DNA of 19,286 nt from [Eubacterium] saphenum (lineage in GTDB: Bacteria; Bacillota; Clostridia; Lachnospirales; Anaerotignaceae), in contig SFGI01000043.1 in assembly GCA_004557645.1 (NCBI GenBank), forward strand, positions 1-19,286. Direction: 5' to 3'. Below the pieces are notes generated by a model that worked only from the letters and a program-made list of their open reading frames with translations, made no database searches and had not been told where the DNA came from. Both the position numbers and the translations under genes were made by a program. This document shows, piece after piece, positions 7,430 through 16,267 of the stretch (its first letter is position 1; each line of letters starts with the position of its first letter).

Positions 7430-8530
7430 ATGGATGATGTAATGGACATAAAAAATCCGGAGGCTTTTTTAGAGAGGCTTCAGAGGATTTACGAAGAACG
7501 TGAAGAGCAATACCGGATATCTGAAGAGCAGTACCGGCGGAAGAATGCCGCCCTGCAGGAAAAAATCAATGAGATAGCGGCAAGCAAAAAAGAGATGGAT
7601 GAACAACGGCATCTGCTGCAGGAGCTGCAGGAATCCATAGAAAAGCAAAAGCAGGAGCTTACGGATGAGAGGGCTGCCATGGAAGAGAAGAAGGCAGAGG
7701 CAGAACGTCTGTCCAAAGAGGCGCAGGAGAAGGAACGGAACCTCCTGCTGAAATATAACCTGAAGTTAGAGGAGGTGCGCACCCAGGAACTGAAGCTTCG
7801 CCGGATGAAGGAAGAATATGAGTATAAGCTGTCTCTGATGGATCATGGGATTCCGATGGAAATGGAAAATCCAGAGGGCTATATCCCAAGGCATGACCAT
7901 GAGGCGGAGGTAAGCAGATTAAAAGAAGCGTTAAGCAGGCTGCAGGGCAAGCTGGAAGCATTGCAGGAAGAGCTGGAAACCCTGGCGGAAGAAAACAATC
8001 AGCTGAGAGCAGAGCGGACCGGGTTCATGAAACGCATCACGGAACTGAACAGCCGGATAAAGAATCAGACGATACGGCGCACGGTGGATGCTGAGGCCAT
8101 ACCGGAATCCGATGCGGGAACAGAAAAAGAGAGCTCGCCCGAAGGGGCAGGAACAGGGGATGAAAATCCAGACTCCATAGAAGAACTGACCGCCGAAGTG
8201 CTAATAAACTATTTAGAGAAAAACGAGCCGGAGGCGGGGAATATTTCTGTCAGGCATTCAGACCTGGGAGAACAGCTTCATGCGGAATGGAAAGGGCTTG
8301 CCTGGCACTTTCTGTTTACAGATCCCCCATCTTTTGACATCAGTGCGCCGCGAAAAAATACCGCGCGACTTCGTAAAGTGCTGGAACGGCAGAAAGAACT
8401 GCATCCAGAAGCAGAATTTGCATATGAGGATGGGACAGTTTATGTATCCGGATATTTCGATCCGGGCATGGCTCCTTATGAATTAATGGAGCGCATCAGG
8501 GAATTAAGCGGATGCTTCCGGTTAGAGTAA
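7430..8530 (+). CDS. Coiled-coil protein of unknown function
   Basis: A 366-aa protein with no signal peptide or membrane helix. Residues about 10-215 are rich in Glu, Lys, Gln and Leu in heptad-like order. A short break near 137-158 (HGIPMEMENPEGYIP) splits the coil into two. An acidic linker (about 222-250) leads to a compact C-terminal domain (about 255-366) with alternating strands and helices ending in MERIRELSGCFRLE. AAGGAGG at 7415-7421 fits the ATG at 7430. An upstream in-frame ATG at 7409 has no ribosome site. It is the first gene after the pilus cassette and 13 bp before a membrane protein gene. It could be a scaffold between cytoplasm and secretion complex. I do not recognise a family. 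Confidence 0.75.
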   Translation: MDDVMDIKNPEAFLERLQRIYEEREEQYRISEEQYRRKNAALQEKINEIAASKKEMDEQRHLLQELQESIEKQKQELTDERAAMEEKKAEAERLSKEAQEKERNLLLKYNLKLEEVRTQELKLRRMKEEYEYKLSLMDHGIPMEMENPEGYIPRHDHEAEVSRLKEALSRLQGKLEALQEELETLAEENNQLRAERTGFMKRITELNSRIKNQTIRRTVDAEAIPESDAGTEKESSPEGAGTGDENPDSIEELTAEVLINYLEKNEPEAGNISVRHSDLGEQLHAEWKGLAWHFLFTDPPSFDISAPRKNTARLRKVLERQKELHPEAEFAYEDGTVYVSGYFDPGMAPYELMERIRELSGCFRLE

Positions 8531-8543
8531 GGGGGAAGAAGGA

Positions 8544-8954
8544 ATGACAATGTATATCCAGATCGGGACGGTTCTTGCTGTCCTTGGATGCTGCTTTTTG
8601 CTGGCGGCAGCCATTTCTTATACCAGGAACAGGAAACGGCCTCTTTATCGTAAAAAGATGCCTAAAAAAGCATATGCCCCGGCATTTATCGAGTCAATCA
8701 GCCGGGCATATTTTTCAGCGGGCGATATCAGGGGGATGTTGAACGTCCTGTCAGAAAAATGGAAGGGCGGCACTGCAGGAAAGCGGATACCGGCAGCCCT
8801 GTCTTATATCGAGGGAAGCCGCTATAGAGATTATGAGACAGCCTTATTTTTATATTTGTCGGACGGGAGTACGGAGTGCGACCAGGTGCTTGAACAGATT
8901 CTACAGAAAGAAATATTAAAACAAAGAGGGCTGATCTGTAAAAAGACTGACTGA
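8544..8954 (+). CDS. Small single-pass membrane protein, unknown function
   Basis: A 136-aa protein with one N-terminal helix (about 6-25) followed by a basic stop-transfer stretch, RNRKRPLYRKKMPKK, and a soluble helical domain of about 95 residues, predicted cytoplasmic. AAGAAGGA at 8536-8543 precedes the ATG closely, and a second in-frame ATG at 8550 is an equally possible start. It follows the coiled-coil gene by 13 bp and is followed by a terminator-like hairpin, so it ends that transcript block. No family recognised. Context suggests an accessory transfer protein. Confidence 0.65.
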   Translation: MTMYIQIGTVLAVLGCCFLLAAAISYTRNRKRPLYRKKMPKKAYAPAFIESISRAYFSAGDIRGMLNVLSEKWKGGTAGKRIPAALSYIEGSRYRDYETALFLYLSDGSTECDQVLEQILQKEILKQRGLICKKTD

Positions 8955-8960
8955 TGGGAT

Positions 8961-8983
8961 GCACCAAAAGAGGTGCTTTTTTT
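8961..8983 (+). terminator. GCACC-type terminator/attenuator before the secretion core
   Basis: GCACC (8961-8965) pairs with GGTGC (8972-8976) over a 6-nt purine loop and is followed by seven T. It repeats the stem of 401-415. It sits 6 bp after one gene and 22 bp before the next start, so it either separates two transcripts or regulates read-through into the secretion genes. Confidence 0.65.
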
Positions 8984-9005
8984 ATGTGAAAAGAAGGAGG
9001 AACAT

Positions 9006-9209
9006 ATGCGTAGGACAGATTGGAGAAAGTATGTTTTATTTGCGTTGGCATTAGTACTGGGCATTGCTGCGGGGGTGGCCGCAGTCCTGTTGATCCCGGA
9101 AGATTACAAAGCCTTTAACGGGCTTGCGTTTTTTGGCATTGCGTGCCTGGTGGCGGCGGCCATCATATACTTTGGTACAAAAATATTTGGAATCGGGGAG
9201 GATGAGTAA
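9006..9209 (+). CDS. Small two-helix membrane protein
   Basis: A 67-aa protein with two predicted helices (about 10-30 and 38-58) and short charged ends (MRRTDWRKY and GIGEDE). The ATG at 9006 is chosen because AAGGAGG at 8994-9000 is well placed for it. The frame extends upstream to a GTG in the hairpin at 8973, without a ribosome site. Its stop abuts the next start (TAA then ATG), so the two are coupled. Size and position fit the small membrane subunits found in Gram-positive transfer operons, but no specific family is recognised. Confidence 0.65.
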   Translation: MRRTDWRKYVLFALALVLGIAAGVAAVLLIPEDYKAFNGLAFFGIACLVAAAIIYFGTKIFGIGEDE

Positions 9210-9578
9210 ATGGAGAACAGAAACATTTTATTCGGAGCTGAAAGGAAACAGGTCCGCTATCAGAAAAAAGCAGTCAGCATACTGGCATTGGCGCTGCTCT
9301 TAAGCCTCTGCCTGAACATCCATGTCATGGCGGCAGGGGACGAAGGAGCCCTGATCGTCTCACAAGGGTTTGATGTCATTTACACGATCATAGCTGCAAT
9401 CGTGTCGAGTATAGGCGCCCTGTACCTGCTATGGGGGATCTTCGAGTGGGCGCAGTCGCTGAATACCCAGGATGGCGGCGCACAGTCCATGTCATTTAAA
9501 AGGATTGCTTCAGGCCTGGTGGCGATCATCGGGCCGCAGCTGGTGCCGATCATCCAGAACGCCGTCGGCGTGGCATGA
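9210..9578 (+). CDS. VirB2/TrbC-like small membrane subunit (candidate)
   Basis: A 122-aa protein with a long signal-like N-terminus (basic 11-20, hydrophobic 21-38, possible cleavage near VMA/AG at 41-42). Two mature helices follow (about 56-78 and 99-120), joined by a polar loop with SLNTQDGGAQS. Signal peptide plus two short helices is the plan of VirB2/TrbC pilins, and the second half also recalls the small Maff2-type membrane proteins of Firmicutes elements (Gly-rich loop, IGPQLVP). GGGGAGGA at 9196-9203 is the ribosome site. It is directly followed by the VirB6-like gene, as in many secretion operons. The pilin or channel role is inferred from plan and place only. Confidence 0.6.
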   Translation: MENRNILFGAERKQVRYQKKAVSILALALLLSLCLNIHVMAAGDEGALIVSQGFDVIYTIIAAIVSSIGALYLLWGIFEWAQSLNTQDGGAQSMSFKRIASGLVAIIGPQLVPIIQNAVGVA

Positions 9579-9596
9579 AAAAAGAGGAGGTGAAAA

Positions 9597-10430
9597 ATGC
9601 CGGATTTGAGTTCTTTTTGGGATTTTATAAGTGAATTGCTATATGGGAAGTTCTTTTCCACAGCAAGGGACGTCTGGAATGGGCTCATGGACATGTGCTT
9701 TGGCGTCATGTCGAAATCGCCGCAGGATTTTTCTGCCGGGACATGGGAATTTGTGGAAAAGGACCTGTATCCTTGGGCATTGAGCATCGGCATCCTGATG
9801 GTCAACTTATTTTTTTTGATCGGCTTCTGCAAGTCTTTTTTGAACTTAAAGGAGCATATCACCCTGGAGCTGTGCGTGGAGACGATGATCCGTCTTGTCT
9901 GCGTCAACGCGCTTCTCCGGATGGGGCTGCCGATCATGAAGACGGTCTTTAAGATGGCGGCGGCGCTCACCGGGGATGTGATATATATGGAGCAGATCGC
10001 CTTCTTCACGGAAGATGGGGACATTGGCTCCCACCTGTTCTGGTGGCTGCTGGGGTTTGGATATTTCCTTGTGGCAGTCATCTGCGCTTTTATGATTTTT
10101 CTAACGGTTTATGGCAGGTACGTGAAGCTGTACCTGCTGGTAGTATTCTTCCCGCTTGCCATGCCGACGGTCATTGGCGGGCGGGGGATCGAGGCTTCCG
10201 CATATGCATGGGTCAAGACATTCCTGTCCAATACCTTTGAGATTGTGGCCATTGCGCTGACAATGGCCATCTGCGGCAGGCTGATTGCCGGGATCACAAT
10301 TCCGTCAAACTGGTTCACGGGCTTGTTTGACGGGGCAAACCAGGCATTCAATTCATTGGTGCATATGATCCTGATGACCGCTTCTGTGAAAAGCGCATCA
10401 TCCCTGATCAACAAGGCGTTTGCCTTATAA
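9597..10430 (+). CDS. VirB6/TrbL-like polytopic membrane protein
   Basis: A 277-aa protein that would form part of the inner-membrane channel of the type IV secretion complex. Helices are seen near 59-82, 147-170, 175-195 and 213-233, with amphipathic segments near 95-125 and 250-270. The stretch VKLYLLVVFFPLAMP followed by a small-residue loop (ASAYAWVKTF) and a long C-terminal hydrophobic part is typical of the VirB6-like proteins of Gram-positive elements. GAGGAGGTGA just upstream is a strong ribosome site. It sits between the VirB2-like gene and PrgI, the standard neighbourhood. Confidence in the family is fair and rests on topology and gene order rather than a signature motif. Confidence 0.75.
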   Translation: MPDLSSFWDFISELLYGKFFSTARDVWNGLMDMCFGVMSKSPQDFSAGTWEFVEKDLYPWALSIGILMVNLFFLIGFCKSFLNLKEHITLELCVETMIRLVCVNALLRMGLPIMKTVFKMAAALTGDVIYMEQIAFFTEDGDIGSHLFWWLLGFGYFLVAVICAFMIFLTVYGRYVKLYLLVVFFPLAMPTVIGGRGIEASAYAWVKTFLSNTFEIVAIALTMAICGRLIAGITIPSNWFTGLFDGANQAFNSLVHMILMTASVKSASSLINKAFAL

Positions 10431-10452
10431 AAACCAGATAGGAGGAAACAGG

Positions 10453-10836
10453 ATGAAGATTGACATTAATGAGGATTTTGAGACGGTATTTCAAGATACC
10501 GTGTGGAATGGGTTTACAAAAAAAGAACTGCTTTTGGCAGCGATCTCCCTTGGACTGTCCGGATTTGTGGGGTTCCTGCTCTGGAAGCATACCGGAATCT
10601 CAATCGATGTATGCATCTATTGCTGCATCCCGATCATCCTGGCGGTCAATCTTGCCGGGAAAGCACGCTATCAGGGCATGGGAGCGACGGAATTTATCCG
10701 GGAAGGGATTTATACCAATAAGACAAAAAAACTGCCGTATGAGGCGGAGGAGCGTCCACAGGGGCAGGAACGGATCTTCAGTATGAAAAGGAAGAAAGGA
10801 GGAAGAAAAAGAGATGGCAGTTTTAAATGCAAATAG
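10453..10836 (+). CDS. PrgI family protein (VirB3-like)
   Basis: A 127-aa inner-membrane protein matching the PrgI family, which stands before VirB4 in Gram-positive transfer operons as VirB3 does in Gram-negative ones. It opens MKIDINEDFETVF, continues with GFTKKELLL, then two helices (about 26-44 and 50-68) and a basic cytoplasmic tail (YTNKTKKLPYEAEERPQ). The ATG at 10453 has AGGAGG about 8 nt upstream; starting earlier would add residues without a ribosome site. The end overlaps the virB4 start by 23 nt, and the AAGGAGG serving virB4 lies in its Lys/Arg-rich last codons. Confidence 0.85.
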   Translation: MKIDINEDFETVFQDTVWNGFTKKELLLAAISLGLSGFVGFLLWKHTGISIDVCIYCCIPIILAVNLAGKARYQGMGATEFIREGIYTNKTKKLPYEAEERPQGQERIFSMKRKKGGRKRDGSFKCK

Positions 10837-13567
10837 CGTGTTCAGATCTAAACGCCGTATGACGATGCCTGTCTATGACGTTCCCAGGAACGTCCGGCAG
10901 GCACTGAATATTTCCCAGGCGTATGAAAATGGAATATTCAAGATAGAAAGCTGTCAGAAGAATGTAATGTATGATAGATGCTATCTGTTTGAGGATATCA
11001 ACTACATCAATAAAAACAGCAAGGAGCAGAGGAGTTTTCTTCTAGACCTGATGGCCTGGCTGAATTCCATGAATGTGGATTTCAAGATATCCCTTGCAAA
11101 CGCTTATCAGAGGACAGAGGATTTCCTTTCATCTGTCAGATCTGAAAAGAACATGGAACAGTATCCGGATATTGCAGAAGGAATCCGGCAGTGGCAGGAG
11201 GACAGTTTAGAAGAAGTAAATCCGAACGTAACGATGCTTCGTTATCTGACTGTAACCTGCAGGGCAGATAACGAGACATCGGCACGTATTTATCTGAACG
11301 CTCTTGAAAATACGATCACGGAAGCGTTTGAAGCATGGGGAAGCCGGATTTATAAACTGGATGCCAGGCAGCGTCTGATGACGCTGCAGTCCATCATCCA
11401 GCCAGGGCGGCAAAGAGACCAGGAGTATATCTCGATCCCGGGCAAAAATGAAAAAAGGGACTGGAGGAATGACATCATGCCTCGGAGCATCCGGACGCAT
11501 ACGAATTTTATGGTCATGGGGGATACCTATGTATCTGTGCTGTATGCGGCAAGGTATCAGAAGACATTGGATTCCGATACGCTTATCAGAAGCCTGTCTT
11601 ATGCATCGTACCCCTCTGTCATCACGATGGATATGGCTCCTGTCGATAACAATGTAGTTGCGGAAAAGTTAACTGCCGCGCAGATGAACAATGAGCGGGA
11701 AATCTCAGGAGAGATGGAACAAAAGCATAAGGCGGGCGTATTTGCAGTCCGGCCATCCTATCCGAAGGAGATGAAAAAAAAGAAAATAGAAAAATATATC
11801 GAGCTGCTGGACGAGAACGATGAAAAAGGTTTTTTTATGAACCTGCTCGTTATCATAACGGCGGGGGATGAAGATACCCTTGCTGAACGTGTGCAGGAAA
11901 TGCAGGCGGTAGGAAGGAAAGAGGGATGCGTTTTGGAGACATGCGACTTCCGTCAGTTAAAGGCATGGAACACTGCCTTGCCGATCGGAGGGCGCTATGT
12001 GGATTGCATGCGATTTTTCCTTTCCTCATCGCTGGTGGCGTTTCAGCCCTTCCACGCACAGGACCTGATTGAGCCTGGCGGGCAGATGCTGGGGCTTAAT
12101 AAAACAACGAAGCATTTCATCATTGCGGACAGGAAAAAGCTGCCGAACCCACATGCTATTATTGTCGGATTTCCGGGGACAGGAAAATCAATGCTGATTA
12201 AGCTGACGGAGCTGTCACAGACTCTATTGTCCACAGATGAAGACATTATTATCATCGATCCTCAGAATGAATTTGAGGATAGCTGTGAAAAATATGGCGG
12301 AGCATATTTCAACCTGACGCCAAAAAGCGGCGTGTACCTGAATGGATTTGAGGTATCACAGGAAGTGTTCCATGCATCACCTACTGTGAAAAATGAGTTT
12401 ATCGCATCCCAGACTGAGTATGCGAAAAGCCTTTGCGCTGCAGCGATGAAGAATATCACCGTGACCCAGGAGCATGATTCTGTGATCGGCCGCTGCACGG
12501 AGCGGATGTTCCAGGAAGTGTTCGGGCAGAAAAAACTGAAAAAGCAGCCTACCCTGACATGGCTCAGGGAAGAAATCAAAAAAGATTTAGAGAGGGTACA
12601 GAATGCACATGATGAACGGATCATACGTCCGATTTACAATTGCCTGGAAGAATATACAACCGGAAGCTGCGATATGCTGTCCAGGTCTTCTAACATCGAG
12701 ATAAACAGCCGTCTTGTGGGATTCGGACTCGCACATGTCCCGGAAAATAACTGGGAAGCCATTATGGTGACGATCCTCCATTATCTTGCAACCAGGATGG
12801 ATTATAATATCCAGCTTCAGAAAGCGACTCATTTGATTGTGGATGAGACACAGGTCGTATCGAAAAAGCCGGGATCCGCAAAGCAGCTCAACGATGCGGT
12901 GCTGACATTCCGAAAATTCGGCGGCATTGTGACAATGGCAATGCAGAACGTGACTGCAGCGTTGTCCAGTCAGTTGCTGACGGAATTGTTCTCAAACTGT
13001 TCTTACAAAGTATTCCTGGATCAGGGCGGCGTGGATGCGCAGCAGCTTGCTGCGATCCAGGAATTCAGCGCAAAAGAGTACCGGGCATTAAGCTCCGGGC
13101 GGATCGGAGAAGGCGTAATGGTCTGGAACAAGCAGATACTGCTCTTTGATGCGAGGATCAAAAAGGATAATGTCCTTTACCAGACGTACAACACGAATTT
13201 CCATGAAAAGAAAGAGGAAAAAATCAGGGAAACCGAGAAGGATCCTGTGGCAGGCTCTAAAACAGAAGCAGAGGATACAAAATGGGAAGAAATCAAATTT
13301 TCGGAATCCGATGCAGAAAAGGGAAAGCCAACACCAGAATTCGTGCCAGAAACCAGGGAGAAACCAGGGCAGGAGGACGTCTGGGAAGACTATTATGAAC
13401 AGGTTATAAATGTGGCAGAAATCGCGGCCGTCGGCGAACAGGACATCGCGGATCTGTTCGCAATGACAGAGGAGGAAAGCCGGGCCTTGCTGGAAGAAAT
13501 GTCAGAGAAAGGGCTGCTGGAACGACAAAGCGCATTTGGCAGACGGAAGTACAGAAAGGCGGGATAA
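10814..13567 (+). CDS. VirB4-like conjugation ATPase with C-terminal extension
   Basis: The 917-aa motor ATPase that energises assembly and transfer by the type IV secretion complex. The N-terminal VirB4 domain (about 1-400) leads into a RecA-like ATPase core with Walker A GFPGTGKS (452-459) and Walker B LIVDE (674-678), then AMQNVTAALSSQLLTELFSNC (about 711-731), a conserved region of this family. An unusual tail follows: a Glu/Lys-rich linker (about 795-850), then about 60 residues that read like a winged helix (DIADLFAMTEEESRALLEEM then KGLLER and a basic end FGRRKYRKAG). Start ATG with AAGGAGG at 10797-10803, spacing 10 nt. The stop is immediately followed by the next ATG. Function is firm; the role of the tail is inferred. 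Confidence 0.93.
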   Translation: MAVLNANSVFRSKRRMTMPVYDVPRNVRQALNISQAYENGIFKIESCQKNVMYDRCYLFEDINYINKNSKEQRSFLLDLMAWLNSMNVDFKISLANAYQRTEDFLSSVRSEKNMEQYPDIAEGIRQWQEDSLEEVNPNVTMLRYLTVTCRADNETSARIYLNALENTITEAFEAWGSRIYKLDARQRLMTLQSIIQPGRQRDQEYISIPGKNEKRDWRNDIMPRSIRTHTNFMVMGDTYVSVLYAARYQKTLDSDTLIRSLSYASYPSVITMDMAPVDNNVVAEKLTAAQMNNEREISGEMEQKHKAGVFAVRPSYPKEMKKKKIEKYIELLDENDEKGFFMNLLVIITAGDEDTLAERVQEMQAVGRKEGCVLETCDFRQLKAWNTALPIGGRYVDCMRFFLSSSLVAFQPFHAQDLIEPGGQMLGLNKTTKHFIIADRKKLPNPHAIIVGFPGTGKSMLIKLTELSQTLLSTDEDIIIIDPQNEFEDSCEKYGGAYFNLTPKSGVYLNGFEVSQEVFHASPTVKNEFIASQTEYAKSLCAAAMKNITVTQEHDSVIGRCTERMFQEVFGQKKLKKQPTLTWLREEIKKDLERVQNAHDERIIRPIYNCLEEYTTGSCDMLSRSSNIEINSRLVGFGLAHVPENNWEAIMVTILHYLATRMDYNIQLQKATHLIVDETQVVSKKPGSAKQLNDAVLTFRKFGGIVTMAMQNVTAALSSQLLTELFSNCSYKVFLDQGGVDAQQLAAIQEFSAKEYRALSSGRIGEGVMVWNKQILLFDARIKKDNVLYQTYNTNFHEKKEEKIRETEKDPVAGSKTEAEDTKWEEIKFSESDAEKGKPTPEFVPETREKPGQEDVWEDYYEQVINVAEIAAVGEQDIADLFAMTEEESRALLEEMSEKGLLERQSAFGRRKYRKAG

Positions 13568-15364
13568 ATGAAGTTAAATGAAACGCAAGAGAAACGGCTG
13601 AGCATAACGGAAACGGCTGTCAGTGCAGCAAAGAATAATGTCTGTTTCATGGAAGAAAATCTGGACAGCCTGAATGCAGAATCTGAAAATGAAGCAGCGG
13701 AATCCGGCGGGATCCCGGAGGTTGATCCGGCCATATTCATGAATGGGACGGAACGGCTCGAATGGAACCGGCTGACCTGGCAGGAACGGCAGGAATTCAT
13801 CCAGAGAGGACGGTCTGGAAGGAATGGGAAAAAAGCATCCGGACAATTAAAACGCGGATGGCAGGTATCGGAGGATGAAGAAGAGCTTTATGGGGAAATC
13901 TGTAAAAATAAAGCAAAGGAGAAAGACAGAGAAAGGGTTGCTGGAAGGATACAGGATCCCACATTTTCGGGCCAGACGGCGGGGGGAGATCTTCTGCCGG
14001 ACGGACCAGAAGCCGGAGAAAAAATGAACGGGTATTTTACCGGAAAAACGGCAGTGGGAAATAGCATGGGAAGCGTAGTGAAAAGCCATCCGGAAGCTGC
14101 AATGCCTACGGGCCAGGCAGAAGCGTTTGCGGCGGCAAAGGAGGCAGCTTCTGAATTCAGGAAAAGCCTGGAAGCACGGTCTTCCGCACAGGATTACCAG
14201 GCAGGAAAACAGCTCGCAGATGGAACGCCGGAAGGACCGGGCAACGTAAGCCCCATGTCGCCGGCCCCTGGCATTGGAGGCACGATTGCCGGCACTTTTA
14301 CTGCCGGGGCAGTGGCGGTGGGGACTGCCGCCTTAAGCATCCTCTCTTCCTTGCTTTCCTCCATTCTTTCCTCCATCCTTTCCATCATTGCAACGGTGGC
14401 ATCAACAGTACTTCTTATCATCACTGTGGTGTCAATGGCTGTGTCTGTTGTAACAAGCTCTCTGTCAGGCGGCGTCGGCGCGTCAGGCCTGGTGGCTACT
14501 GCTTTGGCAGAAAACGGGAACACGGATGGATCGAAATATTGGGAATTCACGACGGGGCGGGAATTTGTTAATGGGGATGAAACCCCGTGGTGTGCCTGCT
14601 TCGTTTCCTGGTGTGCGGAGCAGAATGGACTGATTGATTCAGGCTTGTTTCCACGCTCAGCTTCCGTTGCTGCATACCGGAATTTTTTTAAGCAGAAGAA
14701 TCAATACGTTGAAGCAGGCGGATACACGCCAAAGGCAGGAGACCTGATTGTTTTTGGAGCAGATGAACACATCGGAATCGTCCAGTACAGTGAAGGAGAC
14801 CGGGTGGTTACAATTGAAGGGAATACCTCAGATATGGTGCATGAACGGAGCTACCATCTGGGAAGCCGTTACATAACCGGATACTGCACTCCGGACTATC
14901 CAGAAGCAGATTTTTCCGGTAATTCCAATGCAGAAATTGCTTATCATTTCCTGCGGAGCCAGGGACTGACGAGGGAAGCAGCCGTAGCGGTGCTGGGAAA
15001 TCTCAAGCAGGAATCCGGCATAGATCCAAATCAATGTCAGTCTGGTGGACCGGGAAGGGGAATCTGCCAGTGGGAGGAGGGAGGACGATTTGAAGACCTG
15101 AAAAGTTTTGCAGAAATTAAGGGAAAACAATGGAACTCTCTGGAAGTTCAGCTTGAATTCATGTGGCAGGAATTCATTGGCGGGGAAGCTACCTGCGCGT
15201 TCATATTAAACAGAGATTATGGAGGGCTTGAAAATTTTAAGAGGGCAACGGATATTGCCTGGGCGGTGGAGGCGTTTGAAAAATCTTTTGAGCGTGCCGG
15301 AAATCCGATGATGGAACGGAGAATCCAGTATGCCGATGAATTTTATAAACAGTTTCAGGAATAG
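13568..15364 (+). CDS. Membrane-anchored CHAP plus lysozyme-like cell-wall hydrolase (VirB1-like)
   Basis: A 598-aa protein that would open peptidoglycan for the transfer channel. A hydrophilic, probably cytoplasmic N-terminal part (about 1-235) precedes a long hydrophobic block (about 237-297) rich in SILSSLLSSILSS. Then comes a CHAP domain (about 310-455) with C342 in PWCACFVSWC, H401 in DEHIGIVQ and IEGNTSD, followed by a phage-tail-lysozyme-like domain (about 460-598) with NLKQESGIDPN (candidate catalytic E482). The two-enzyme layout corresponds to the Tn916 Orf14 and CD1107-type proteins of conjugative elements, which combine a cysteine amidase/endopeptidase with a muramidase. The start abuts the virB4 stop and its ribosome site is weak (GGCGGG), so translation is probably coupled. 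Confidence 0.88.
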   Translation: MKLNETQEKRLSITETAVSAAKNNVCFMEENLDSLNAESENEAAESGGIPEVDPAIFMNGTERLEWNRLTWQERQEFIQRGRSGRNGKKASGQLKRGWQVSEDEEELYGEICKNKAKEKDRERVAGRIQDPTFSGQTAGGDLLPDGPEAGEKMNGYFTGKTAVGNSMGSVVKSHPEAAMPTGQAEAFAAAKEAASEFRKSLEARSSAQDYQAGKQLADGTPEGPGNVSPMSPAPGIGGTIAGTFTAGAVAVGTAALSILSSLLSSILSSILSIIATVASTVLLIITVVSMAVSVVTSSLSGGVGASGLVATALAENGNTDGSKYWEFTTGREFVNGDETPWCACFVSWCAEQNGLIDSGLFPRSASVAAYRNFFKQKNQYVEAGGYTPKAGDLIVFGADEHIGIVQYSEGDRVVTIEGNTSDMVHERSYHLGSRYITGYCTPDYPEADFSGNSNAEIAYHFLRSQGLTREAAVAVLGNLKQESGIDPNQCQSGGPGRGICQWEEGGRFEDLKSFAEIKGKQWNSLEVQLEFMWQEFIGGEATCAFILNRDYGGLENFKRATDIAWAVEAFEKSFERAGNPMMERRIQYADEFYKQFQE

Positions 15365-15376
15365 GGGTGATAATCA

Positions 15377-16267
15377 GTGAGAAAAAGGAGAAAGGTTTGG
15401 AAAAACGTTGCAGCGGTTTTTGTTCTTGTCGTGTTGACTGCCGGAGTCATTTTTCTATGCCAGAAAGAAACAAAGGAAGAAAAAAAAGGCAGTGGAGCTG
15501 AGCAAGAAGCGGAGCAAAATCTGCAGAAGAAATTGCTGGATGATCAGGAGGAGTTTTCTGAGACACCGGAAAAAGGGACAGAAGAGCAAAAGAAATTAAA
15601 ATTTTATGATTTCCATTTCCTTGAACCGTACCTGGATGGAGAAAAAATAAATACAGTCCAGGAAAAAATCAGGGAATACATTTCAAAAAAGAGCAGCCTG
15701 TCCGGTACATCGGAAGTAAGCTGCCTTGACATCATGACAGAAACAGAATATAAGCTGATTTTTTACTGCACGTTGGATCTGAATCAGGAAACCGAAGAAA
15801 TCCCGGTGCTTCAATGCACCTGGGATAAGATTACGGAAGATGCTTCTTTCATTTTTGTGGAAATATCCGAGGAAATACTTGATCAGGAGGCCAGAAAAAA
15901 AGAAGAATGGTTTGTCACTAACGAAGCAGAGAGTGGGGCAGACGAAGAGGATCCGCTTCCGAAGCAATGGACATATGAAGAGGAAGACACAACACCTGTG
16001 ACGATAGTGAATGAAGACGTTTTGGAAGAAAAAATCTCGGTATCCGAAAGCGGCCAGTTACAGGAAGAACTGCTCTTGTATTTGAAGGAAGAAGGTGAGT
16101 TCCGACGGGAACTGGAGTTTGATGAGGGATCATACAAAAATTCTTCGCAGGGAATGAGCTTCTTTCTGGATTTTAAGACAGAAAGGATCGATCAAAAGAT
16201 CATCCATGCAGAAAAAATCAGAGGAAAAAATAATTGGAGTTTTGAGCTTGTGAAGGAGGAAAAATGA
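15377..16267 (+). CDS. Acidic single-pass membrane protein, unknown function
   Basis: A 296-aa protein starting at GTG 15377, with AGGGGTGAT at 15363-15371 as ribosome site and no better ATG nearby. A basic N-terminus and one helix (about 9-27) would place the remaining ~265 residues outside the cell. The helix ends in FLCQ, not a good lipobox because the residue before Cys is Leu. The outside part is strongly acidic (many Glu and Asp). It has two segments with strand-helix character (about 74-165 and 205-295) that may be a duplicated fold, as in TcpC/VirB8-like proteins, but I see no sequence signature. It lies 12 bp after the hydrolase gene and overlaps the next gene by 4 nt. Confidence 0.7.
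   Translation: MRKRRKVWKNVAAVFVLVVLTAGVIFLCQKETKEEKKGSGAEQEAEQNLQKKLLDDQEEFSETPEKGTEEQKKLKFYDFHFLEPYLDGEKINTVQEKIREYISKKSSLSGTSEVSCLDIMTETEYKLIFYCTLDLNQETEEIPVLQCTWDKITEDASFIFVEISEEILDQEARKKEEWFVTNEAESGADEEDPLPKQWTYEEEDTTPVTIVNEDVLEEKISVSESGQLQEELLLYLKEEGEFRRELEFDEGSYKNSSQGMSFFLDFKTERIDQKIIHAEKIRGKNNWSFELVKEEK

Noticed and set aside
9380..10081. Minus-strand frame of 233 codons
   Set aside because: Shadow of the VirB2-like and VirB6-like genes, whose ribosome sites and membrane topology are convincing.
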